NCBI RefSeq assembly: GCF_020085105.1
Contig: NC_058046.1
Location: 8,757,175 to 8,821,174 of the forward strand
Origin: Siniperca chuatsi
Taxonomy: Eukaryota; Chordata; Actinopteri; Centrarchiformes; Sinipercidae
DNA length: 64,000 bases
Direction of reading: 5' to 3'
Shown piece by piece: positions 1 through 18,800 of this stretch. Below the pieces are notes generated by a model. The model saw only the letters and a program-made list of their open reading frames with translations, did no database searches and was not told the DNA's origin. Within the stretch, counting starts at the first letter, position 1. Each line of letters opens with the position of its first letter. The translations under genes were made by a program, and so were the position numbers.

Positions 1-62
1 TTCACTCACTCCTCTTCATCCAAACAGAAGCAGCAGCACAATGCAGACTGAATTCACTGCAA

Positions 63-306
63 TCAACGGCACTGCAGAGCAAAAAAAGACATATGTAAGT
101 ATATGACAAGATCAGAGCCAAGAGGAGTCTCACTAGGCTTGTTTGTCACTCACCCTTAAACAAACTGTGTGTGTGTGTGTGTGTGTACTAGAGTGAACAC
201 CCACCTCTCATTACTGTCCTCACAGAGCGGATAAGGTTCATTAGCTGCACTTTGATGCCTGGTTCATCACCAAAACCTCCGACACTTTGGTCTACTCCCC
301 AGCCAA
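63..306 (-). other. possible 3'-terminal exons of an unidentified minus-strand gene
   Basis: On the minus strand, positions 306-224 form an 83-nt open block flanked by a CTGTAG acceptor and a TCT/GTGAGG donor. The next acceptor (T-rich tract ending CTGCAG) is at 72, and it leads in frame to a TGA at 65-63. The conceptual peptide runs about 29 residues and includes WGVDQSVGGFG and IKVQLMNLIRS. I do not recognise the protein. The block is short enough to be chance, and the rest of the gene would have to lie at higher coordinates, where I see no further exon. Treat it as a weak candidate only. Confidence 0.15.
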
Positions 307-1059
307 CTACAGGTGGTTAAAATGCACAGTCACAGATAGATAGATATATAGATTAACATACATGTATGTATGTTCATTATTAAAATAAAACATTATTTGA
401 CTACTGTTTTCTTTAAATAAAGATATTTTAGAAATTGTCGTCATTGTATTTTGTTAGATACTGTTATAGTTGTTATACCACTTTAATTCCCCACCTTTTG
501 TTACGTCATGTCTGATTGATGCACATTGTTAATAAAGTTGTTGCTTTCAAAAGTAGGAGATTGTAACAAATAATCATTAGATTTAAAGGGTGGACAACCT
601 CTCTGTCACACAATTATAGCCGTTCATTAGAGGCTGGTAACGGCACCCTTCGCCGATAAATCCCACAGGTTTTTATGTTCTTACAATTTTTTAAGTTATT
701 AGCTAGTTAGCATTAGCTAACCTATTTCAAATTTCACATGATATGTGGAGGGCATAAAATTCTAACTACAGCCACTTACTTTTACTCAGAAATCTTTCTT
801 CATGTAATACAGCGACAGCATTGACGCACAGGACTGCTGCTTGAATGAGAGAGTACAAAGTAAAGGCCATGTTGTCTTAACAAGTAGCTAGCTGTAGGTT
901 AGCAGACAGTATTTACGTCTGACGTAGCCTACGGTGGCTGAGGAAGGACAAACCCAATGACAGCTAGTTCTGCTTGTCGGGCATGATTGACACACAGGAA
1001 GATGCAGTTATCTTGTGCAATGTGCTGTTACCTTATGAACAGTAGCAGGTGGAGGAAGT

Positions 1060-1365
1060 ATTCAGACCATTGACCACTTGAGTAAAAGTAGAAAAACCAC
1101 CCTATCAAAATACTGTATTAAAAGTAAAAGTATACTTATATATAAACTTATTTTTTCGTACATACAACTGTTTTCCTCTCCCTCCTTTTAAAAACTCGGG
1201 ATTATAAATTAATTTGTTACTCCCCTCATCCCCTGGCCTTTTCGGTAGGTAACAACAAAGTACCATGAAAATGGAAACACTCAAGTAGCGTACAAGTACT
1301 TCAAATTTGTACTTGAGTACAGCTTACAGTGATTAAATGTACTTAGTTACATTCTACCACTGTTT
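1060..1365. repeat. dispersed fish repeat, copy 1 (GTACTTGAGTA-type)
   Basis: The left part reads like the common fish motif for a non-autonomous element (AAGTATTCAGACC, TTGAGTAAAAGTA). The right part carries AATTTGTACTTGAGTAC and TGTACTTAGTTACATTC. The same motifs recur in copies at about 1366-1800 and 27445-28135, so this is a multicopy element. No coding capacity is visible. Assignment to a transposon superfamily is not possible by eye. Confidence 0.6.
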
Positions 1366-1800
1366 ATCAGTGGTGAGAAGTACTCACACCCTTTATTAAA
1401 GTAGTAATAACACAATGTATTCTTAGTCCTGTATTCAAAATTAGGCTATATGAAAGTATCATCAAGTAAATCAATAAGCATTACCTGCAAAATATACAAA
1501 GTATGTGGATTATCATTATTAATGCAATAAAGTGTTAGTAGTGTTTCACTGTTGAGTAGCTTGATGTGTAAGAAATGAATCATATTTTCTAGGCCAATCA
1601 TATGTTTTGTATAGCAAATCAGAATCTGCAAACTATGGCTGTCAGATAAATGTACTGGAGTAAAAAGTAAAATGTTTGCCTCTGAAATGTAGTTAAATAC
1701 AATTATTAAGTAAAATACAATAAAAATATTCAGAATCTCAAATTTGTACTTAAGTACAGTATTTGAGTAAATGTACTTAGTTACTATCCTCCGGTGCTTA
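1366..1800. repeat. dispersed fish repeat, copy 2 (same family as 1060-1365)
   Basis: This copy begins with CAGTGGTGAGAAGTACTCA and ends with AAATGTACTTAGTTACTATC. Inside is CTGAAATGTAGTTAAATAC, also seen in the 27.5-28.1 kb copy. The 131-aa open frame across it on the minus strand is AT-rich repeat translation, not a gene. It lies immediately beside copy 1. Confidence 0.6.
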
Positions 1801-2049
1801 AAAGGTGTAGATATAATATTAGTATGTGCACTACTCAGCAATCATTGAAACACTTGAGGGTTATGGACCGAGGAGTTAAACCAAGATGAAATTGTGTAAC
1901 AGAAGCACCATGTGTTCACTTGTGAAATAATAATAGGTAAGCAGTTACTGTAGACTAAATCTACATGTCTACCTACCAGTCTTCATCATGTTATCAGTGA
2001 CAAATATCCCTAATATCTACATTCAAGAAACACACACAACAGACAGAAT

Positions 2050-4036
2050 CATGAGAATAAAAATCTTTATTAGTGTTTTATGAAGTCTGCATAATATGCC
2101 ACACGCCTGAGAAGCTTATGGTCAGAAACAAAATAAAATAAAAAAAAGAACTGCTCTATCAATACCGCCCTCTACTGGTAAAACAACTGCGACATCTACT
2201 GTACTGACTGCTTTGCAAAAAGATTACTGTTAAATACACACATACTGTACTACTGTTATGTATATGTACGTCTGGTCCACGTCAGTTTTTGTAATGTATT
2301 TTTTCACATTCATATGTTGTAGGCCAAAGATAAAAACAATGTAACACTGGACCCTAACACATGGTTCAGTTCCCCAAATCCAAACTTCACTAGGTGCACT
2401 TAAAGTACAATCACTAGTGCCATAAGGTAAACACATTTACATCAAATAGAAGGGAGGAGGGAAAACGTGTTAAACTCGCAACAGCCACGTAATGACAACA
2501 ATGGCAGAGTTTAAGCTAATAGTCTTGTTGTAAATACTGTATTTTATAGACAGAACAATTACAATACACATATTAAAAACAGAATGTCCCAGTGTGCAGG
2601 CACATTCGCTCTTCTTTTCTCACAGAAGAAAACTTCTCTCCTCCCATGTTTCTGTAACATTTTAAAAGCCAATTATATCTGGTTGACCTTAACCCGCTTG
2701 ACTAAGCACCAAAAGGCTACAAGAGGTCACGTGTGTTTTTCAAAAAAAGTGAAGAGATGAATGAATGAATGGCCATTACAAAAGTTTTACATGCCTCTGG
2801 AATCATTAAAACCATTACAGGAAAGTAGATTTTAGGTTTCAGGCAAATCTGCTGTTTTGTGTACTTTAAATGCACCAGATTTCTTTGGAAAAACAAAGGA
2901 TTGAAACAGGCTACACATCATGTGGGGCAGTGATTTTTTTTTAAATTTTCTTTTTTTTAACCAAGACAAAAGAGCTGCAATTGGAAATGAATTCAAACAG
3001 AACCTTTTGGGTAAAACGAAGGAATGATCCATGCCCTCCATGTCACTTTAAAAACAGCTGTGGTCTTGAAAATATTACTTTAATAAAAAGTGAACGACAG
3101 AAAATTTTAAGTATATTTATATATAAAAATACATGAGAATACAAAAAAGTAGCAAAACAATGGGGATATAGGCTAAAAACAGAATGAATTCATTGATACC
3201 TTCAATTTCTCCTGGTGAGACGTTTAATGCTTCACCTCGGAGAGCCCCAGGACTCCCAGTGTGTGTTAAAGAGAGAAAAAAAAAGCTTTTGATAACAACT
3301 GATATTCTCTGGTCCCTGCCCAGTGCACCTTGCAAAGCCTGGCCAACATCTCATTAGCTTTCACACCAGGCTGTTCAGTGGGGATGTACATCAACTAAAG
3401 TGTAGAGTGCCATATAATGACAAAGAAATAAACTACAGCCAGATCGAGCTTGCAGTTTGTTTGGGGTTTTTGAATATTTATTTTAAAAGTGACATTCCTA
3501 TTTGTCCGTTAAGTATGTCTTATAACGACACACTTCGAGAGTTACAAAAAGGGCCATTCTGGCAAAGTCAATTCAATCAAATTTCATAAACACATTGTGG
3601 CGTTTCCTTCAGAGGACAACGGCCACCAAGGCCATTGATTCTTCACCAAGCCACCTCCCCCTGACAAAAGATGGGGCCAAGTTTCCCAGAGAAAAGTAAA
3701 CTTAGGCTCAGAACAATGTTTGGGGTGGGCTGGAACAAAAATCATTTTAGCATTCAAGCTTGTGTTACTCATACAAGCAATCCTCAATACTGAGAAACTA
3801 TTCACAGATATTTTTGGTATTTCCCCTACTTCCTGGACTAAAAACCAATATACATTTTATTTGTACCACAAATAGATCTAATATTAAGGATTTGGGGAAA
3901 AGCAATTTAACAAGGTGCATGACATAGATGGGTAACAAAGTGCCAATTTTTTTTTTTTTACTGAAAAGTCTGTGTGTGTGTGAGAGAGTGTGTGTGCGAG
4001 TGTGACAGTGAGGGTGCATTTGTTCTTTTGTTCTTT

Positions 4037-4126
<90 letters not shown>

Positions 4127-4284
4127 GTTAAGAGGGATGTGGAAATACCACAAATACTATGAAGAATGTTACAGAAAATTCATTCTGTGGGGGTTTCCAT
4201 TTTTTTCATGAAAGGACTCACAAGTTTAGAATTTAATGATCATGTAATGGGCTGCGTTTTTTTGGGGGGCGTTTCCTTAGCTGT
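2050..4284 (-). other. smad2: smad2 3'UTR with poly(A) signal
   Basis: This follows the smad2 stop codon (TAA at 4287-4285, minus strand) with no coding potential. A canonical AATAAA on the minus strand lies at 2071-2066 and is the best distal poly(A) signal, giving a 3'UTR of about 2.2 kb. Other minus-strand AATAAA hexamers, for example near 3480 and 3855, could give shorter forms. The UTR contains a (GT/CA) tract of about 42 units at 4040-4123. The exact cleavage site is inferred. Confidence 0.5.
4040..4123. repeat. (GT)42 microsatellite in the smad2 3'UTR
   Basis: An uninterrupted GT run of about 84 nt, read as CA in the smad2 mRNA sense. It explains the open frames of polyhistidine-threonine or cysteine-valine seen here, which are not genes. 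It is probably highly polymorphic. Confidence 0.95.
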
Positions 4285-12020
<7,736 letters not shown>

Positions 12021-12484
12021 TAGGTTAGGTAGACCGGAACAACAAAACAAACCTGATGTCTACGTACTAGCTCTTAATCCCTCCTATTCTTGAACTGATT
12101 GGAGGATTATGTAAAGACAATACTGGTTATTATTATTATTGTTTATTTGACAGCATGGGTTTATATCTGTAAAAAAAGGGTTTATATCTGTCATTCAGAG
12201 AGGTTTGGAGGCAAAAGCTTTTTTTTATTCAGCATTTTCACAGGACATGAACTCATTGGTTACATTTTCACCAATAAAACAGCAGATTAAAAGCAAATAC
12301 AAAAAAACAACAAAAAAAGAAAAATAAAGAATGTCAAAATCAGGTATAGCTATTTCTTATTTGAGGAGGCCCAGAATGACTTAATGTTCATAATGTATTT
12401 CCTCCCATTTATATATGACATAATAACAATTACAACTGCTCAGGATAATATATATGGCAAGAAGCAATAGCTCCTCCCCTCACT

Positions 12485-12532
12485 CAGGTGTTCAATTAGG
12501 TTGTATTGGCATCACCTGGCATCATTATAAAA
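12485..12532 (+). promoter_or_regulatory. lrp13: compact promoter of the lrp13-like gene: two E-boxes, TAATTG, TATA box
   Basis: A TATAAAA box at 12526-12532 lies 55-61 nt before the chosen ATG (12587). Just upstream are CAGGTG (12485-12490), CAATTA (12493-12498, TAATTG on the minus strand) and CACCTG (12513-12518). E-boxes of this type and TAATTG elements are known binding sites for the oocyte factors Figla and Nobox. That fits an ovary-expressed receptor, but binding is inferred. The TATA position also argues against an in-frame upstream ATG at 12506, which would lie before the transcription start. Confidence 0.5.
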
Positions 12533-12586
12533 TGCTACACTTTCTGTACTTTGCAGAAGTTGGGCTGTTTTATTTTATCTGTGGTG

Positions 12587-15500
12587 ATGGGTGGACGTTT
12601 GTTTCTTTGTGCAGTTCTGTTGCAGTTGTCAGGGCACTTGCAAGGTGAGCCAGGTGTACCAAAACTGCTTTTACAACATCTTCAAAAATATCCTGATTAG
12701 ACTTTATGCATTATAATTTATTCAAAGTGATGTTTCTCAGTTCAGACACAGAATGAGGTATTCATTATCAGCTATAATCCTTACTTTAGTAGTGATATTA
12801 TGTCCTTTTCTGCTTACTTGATCCAAACAGTTGTTTCAGCAGGAAGTGGTCCTTTGAAGTGTGGCCTGGGCTCTAAACTGTGCGACGATGGCTCAGACTG
12901 TGTCTTCTACAGCCATGTGTGTGATGGAGAGCCTGACTGCAGGGATGGTTCAGATGAAGTGGACTGTGCATCAGGATGCAATGAAGGTACTGGAGTATAT
13001 CCACAGATAATGTATGGTGAAGTCAAATATTACTTTCTGAGGTTTGTTTTGATGTACTCAGTCAGATGGATAGTGTTTGCCAAACAGGACAGTTCTGTGA
13101 ATGATTAAATGTTATGACCATCATTAAAAATAGTCGCATTAATTCATTATACCAGATAAAATAACATATCTTGAATGATATTGATTCAAACAAAATTAAC
13201 AATCTGCAAATTACTGTGATTGAATCTGATCGGTATTATGATTTTTCATCTTGTTTAAGAATCTAGAGGATGATGCTTTATGGGTTTAAAAACAAAAAAC
13301 GCCTCCATAGTCGAGCGCTACGGAAACTCTTACAGTACACAATGGATAAAGTCAACAGGCACTGTCATCAGCTGGAATGAATTACATGTGTTCATATGGT
13401 TTATATTGTAGAGGGACACAAAATAAAGTCATTTAAAAAAAATAAAATAAAAAATCTGGTTCACGTTCCTGCCAGTAGAATCAAATGCAATGCAACACAA
13501 CATCCTTAAATTCCTTTAAAAAAATAAAAAACCCTGTTACTGTCAAGGAAACTAGAGTTGTAAAGTACCTAGCTAAAAGTTGAATCCTGTCAGATTCAAT
13601 GGGGCAAAATACACTCAGTTTTCAGTTTATAACATACAACAAGCTAAAACTAATGTAGTCAGTTTTATTTATTTTTTTTGTGTTGAAACCGTTTTTAGAA
13701 GTGTCGCTTTGCGAAAGTGTGTGGTAGAAATTTAATGGCCATAACAGAATGCTTTATTTGGAGGATGCAGCTTGTGGTGGTGTTGAATTGTATTGTTATA
13801 CTGACAAGTGTCTATTATTTTGCCCACCCTGTTTTTATCAGGCTAAAACGCCCCTCAGTGTAATGCAATACAGTTCAACATCACAACAAACTATAGCCTC
13901 CAAAATGATCATACAGTTGAATCAACACTTGAACCAGTTTCAACACAAACTGAACATTATAACCTTCATGAAGGTAGGATTTATTGCAGGACTATTATAT
14001 TAGACTGCATTGGTTTAAGGTAGAGGTACCTAATAAACTGGTAACTGAATGTCTATCATTATATTAAGTCAGTTTGGCATCCAATCAAACTTATCAGTGA
14101 TTTTTACATACAAGCAAAAATGGCTGTAATAAACTTTGTTTAGGTCATAACCATAACTTGTCTTAATGTCAATTGCCTGCATACAAACAGATCAGTTCCA
14201 GTGTGCCCATGGGAAGAAGTGTATAGGCAAGGACCAGGTGTGTGATGGTACACCTCAGTGTCAGGACCGTTCTGATGAACTGCAGTGTTCGGAGCAAACT
14301 GAGGGCTGTGTTCACCAGTGTGACAGCAAGAGTCGCTGCTTGCCTGCAAACTTCCTGTGTGATGGCGAGAAGGACTGTTTAGACGGCACAGACGAGGCCA
14401 ACTGTGGTAGGTTGAAATGATTTGAGAACACAGAGCTCTTGGAGGTAATCACATCCATATTTCATACTTGCATAATATGCAGTCTTGAATAATTTTACAC
14501 ATTTACATTTCGCATCTGCATCAGAGGACCAAGAGGAAGACGGACATGAAAAGGAGGCTGGGACTACGCCCTCTGTTGGCTCATCGACCACCATCAAGTG
14601 TCCTTTGGGCTCTAAACCCTGCAAGGACATGGCAGAGTGTGTCCTCTATAACCACATCTGTGATGGAGAAGCAGACTGCAGAGATGGCTCGGATGAGGAA
14701 GACTGCTTACCATGTGAAGCAGGTAATCTGATGGCTGGTTTGTGTGGGTGTGATCACCTGTACATGGGTTAAGAATGACATTACTGCCCTCTAGTGGGTA
14801 GCATTCATTCTAATTGTTGTGTTAGCACATCATAATCATACCTTCAAAGTACATTAAATGCACAGGATGTTGCTTCAGTGATGTTAGTGACATTGAGTGA
14901 ACGCCATTAGTAAATGTAACTGTATTGACCTGAATGTAGTCAAAACACATGGATGGATTATATTGTCAAGACAAATTCCTTACAACTCAGTTGTATGGCA
15001 ATAAAGTGTTGAATCTTAAAGTGTGTAATTGCACAAGTCATTCATGGGTAGTGAACATAAACAAATGGCCTTATGTAGAACAAGGGGAGCTCTATACTAT
15101 AGAGGAAGAGTCCAGATATTTGGGGTATGTTTACAGTATTTATGGAGAAGAGTTAAATCCACTAAAGCTGGGAACACACTACACAATTTGAAGCCCAATT
15201 ATTAGCCCAGTCCTGTCAACCTCCTGACCATGCCATGTGTTCTCTTCAGACCAGTTCCAGTGCGCCCATGGAAAGAAGTGCATAGAGCGGAGCCAGGTGT
15301 GTGATGGCGTGCATCAGTGTCAGGACCGCTCAGATGAACAGGGATGTGCAAAGCACATGGACGGCTGCTCTCACCAATGTGATGACAATAGCCGCTGCAT
15401 TCCTAACAGCTTCCTCTGTGACGGGGAGAGGGACTGTTGGGATGGCAGTGACGAGGCGAACTGTGGTACATAGTCATTGAACTAGGATATTAAGTACTCA

Positions 15501-15800
15501 CTGTATTAATCAGCTCTGCTTGTATAGGACACCTTTGTGATCCTTGTCCCCCCCCTTCTGTAGCTGATGAGGGCTGCAGTGCCACTGAGTTTAAGTGTAC
15601 CAGTGGCCAGTGTGTGTCGGCCACAATGCGTTGCGATGGTCACCCAGACTGCTGGGACCGCTCAGATGAGGAGAGCTGCACCAACGCACCTGTTTGCACC
15701 ACCAAACACCGCTGCCCCCAGAGCAAGGAATGTCTGGTGCAGGTCTGGATCTGTGATGGAGATCAGGACTGCAAAGATGGCACAGATGAGAAGGTGACTG

Positions 15801-15840
<40 letters not shown>

Positions 15841-18800
15841 ATTTCATCTTTTATATTAAGCACTAAGCATTCAGGAGCAAGATAAATACAATCCTAACAT
15901 GTGAATCAAATTTGAGTGGACTTTATTTTTTTATTTTATTTTTTGTGTGTGTATATGTTCATCTTTCAGAATAGTTTCATACTCATTTGCCAAAGGTCAG
16001 AACGGCACTTGTGGAGCTTGCAGGGTTTCTGTGTGTTAAGTACTTCATTTAGGCAAAAGCTTGATGGCGCAGTGGTTTAAAACCTGGTACTCTGATGGTC
16101 TAAACATTCACCTGGCCCTCCCTGTTTTGTCAACTTTCAAATCAAAAGTTCAGTGTGTCGTACCAGTTTAGATGACTGTTAAAAAAAAAAAAAAAGAAAA
16201 TGATCCATTGGCTTCTCCTTTTAGGATTGTCCTGTGGTTCCACTAAACTGTGGTGAGTTCCAGTGGCCATGTAAATCAAAGTCCAAGTGTATTCCCACAT
16301 CCTGGAGGTGTGACGGCATGAAGGACTGTGACGATAGCAGTGACGAGACTGAATGTGAGTAGTTATGCAACATGAAAGAAGTGGGAAAAGAAACTAAACA
16401 ATGCTTGAGTCGAAGTGAAATCAGGGTGTCATCATAGCCTAGTAACTGCACCATCTCCAGTGTTACAGGTGCTCTATATTCATAGAAACTGAGCAATTCC
16501 AGTTTTACTACCTGCTACATTTGCGTGCACTGAAATTCAACCTCAGTTTCACTGTAAACTTTACATGCAATAACCAAATGGCTATTGGCAAAAATAAGGA
16601 ACATGGAAGATGCACGCACACACCTCTTCTTACTACTATTCTTTTTGTATTTAAGATCACTGAGAACAGAATACATTCTAAATTTCAGAATACAAAACGT
16701 CACCACTTGCAGTTCAATCAAGATACTTGAGATTTTATCAAACCTATGTATTCAGCTGATATGTGAAAACAAAGGCAAACCTTTTTATTTTTTTATTGTT
16801 AGTAAAACACTTTTCAGGGTAAGACCAAAATAAAACATGTAAAACCTTTAAACATGTTAACTTTCAGTTTTCCTTTATTTCAAAATGCAGCTGAATATTT
16901 GTAAAATTCTGTATTAAACATGAAAATTGTGTGTGTACACACACTAGGTGGGGTGGAGACATGTCTCCCTAACCAGTTCCAGTGTGGCAGCCAGGAGTGC
17001 CTGGATCCAGTCCTGGTGTGTAACGACATTACCGACTGCGCAGACGGGTCAGACGAGGGAGGCAGCTGCCGGATAAACTGTGCAGATGCAGATAACAGCC
17101 GCTGCTCTCAGAGCTGCTACAGCACGCCACAGGGAATGGTGAGGACCCTGTATCTCCAACTTCATGTGTGATTGAAGTTAACCAATTAAGTCAAGGTCTG
17201 TCTGGCAAGTCAGTGGCTTAAAATAGGGGAAAAAATAAAGAGAAATGCAGTAGAAACTGAACTGTGAATGTAGTAGTACAATGAAGTTTCTGAAAGACCA
17301 TTCTGGATTAACAAGTGTTAATTTTTTTTTTTTTTAAATCAAGCAATATGTATGTTGCATATTATGACTGTATGATGGCCTCTGATAAGTGTATAATGTA
17401 AATGTTGCAGCGCCTGACTAATTCTATGATAAGAATAAATTCTTATTCTCGGTTCTGGCTGTGTAGCGTTGTCGCTGTGCAGCAGGGTTCAGGCTCATGG
17501 AGGATGGCCTAACCTGTGCTGATATTGATGAGTGTGAAGGCCAGAACCCAGGGGTGTGCAGTCAGCTGTGTATAAACACTCCAGGCTCATACCAATGTGA
17601 CTGCCACCCAGGCTACATAATGGAGGCAGGTGGACACCACTGCAAGATCACTGGTAAAGTACTTTATTTATTTTTTGGTAGACAAGATACTTTTTTTTAA
17701 TAGGTCATAGAATAGTGTTTTGGAGGGGAAGCATTATAGAAACAAAATGATACAAAGTCAACTTCCTTGCTGAGAGTTGGATGAGAAGATAGATGCCACT
17801 CAGGTTTGTTTAAATATGAAGCTACAGTCAGGAGACGCTTAGCATAAAGACTGGAAGCAGGGGGAAACGGCTAGCCTACCTCAGGCCGAAGATGACATGA
17901 TCAACCTAGGAGCGTCTCAAACTGAAATTGTTGCGACTTGATGTATGTGCTGGAATATATCTTGGCCAGGCACAGTGTGTACCTTGGACAGAGCCAGGCT
18001 TGCAGTTTTTCCCCCCACATTCCCAGTCTTTATGCTAAGCCAAGCTAACAGCGTCTTGCTGTAACTTCGTATTTAGCAACAGATATTAGAGTGGTATCGA
18101 TCGTCTCAACTCTTTTGCCAAGAAAGCAAATGAGCGTACAATATGTCGAACATTGAATGAGGAACACCACTTTTGAAGATTGAATGAACTTTTTGTCATG
18201 TATCTGCATGCTGCCTAAAAAGTCACTACAAAAACATGAAATTTTAAGTTTTGTACATTTTTAGCAAAGTAGTTCAATAAATAAATCTACTGTTAGACCA
18301 TCCTTATTTTAACAAACTATCATAAGAGGGGGCCAAAAATAACTTGTATCACTAGAATGATTCTCCTCCCTTTTCATCCCTCAGGTGAACCCTTCCTGTT
18401 GTCATCAGTCCAAACAGACCTCCTCTTGTTCGGCCTGCGCAGTGGCAGCCTAGATATGTTGTCTTCATCTGCCAAGAAGGCCATCCTCTCCCTGGACTAT
18501 GACTGGAGGGAGCAGAGGGTCTTCTGGGTCAGTCTGGACACTGATAGCATCAGGTGGTCCTCGCTGGACCAGAAAACCACAGGAACTCTGATTAAAGGTT
18601 GGTGCAACACAAATGTGGTTGGAGCATTGTAGTTGACTGCCATCTAAATGTATTAATACTGACGTAAAGAGGTAGGTGCTCTGCATAAGGATACCTCAAG
18701 ACATGTGATGCCATTTGTTTCCACAGGTGTCCGGGCTGATTCTGTAGCTGTGGACTGGCTCGGGAGGAACCTGTACTGGATTGATGGTGTCAACAGTCAG

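Noticed and set aside
40-96. Plus-strand ATG with MQTEFTAINGTAEQKK and a GTAAGT donor
   Set aside because: Joining it to the nearest acceptor (230 region) gives a stop after two codons, and no further exons follow on the plus strand.
1446-1841. 131-aa minus-strand open frame
   Set aside because: AT-rich repeat DNA (dispersed repeat copy 2); no domain, no splice context.
3884-4211. Open frames of Thr-His or Cys-Val repeats on both strands
   Set aside because: They are translations of the (GT)42 microsatellite in the smad2 3'UTR.
12506-12586. In-frame upstream ATG for the lrp13-like protein
   Set aside because: It lies before the TATA box, and the peptide from 12587 is a clean signal peptide.
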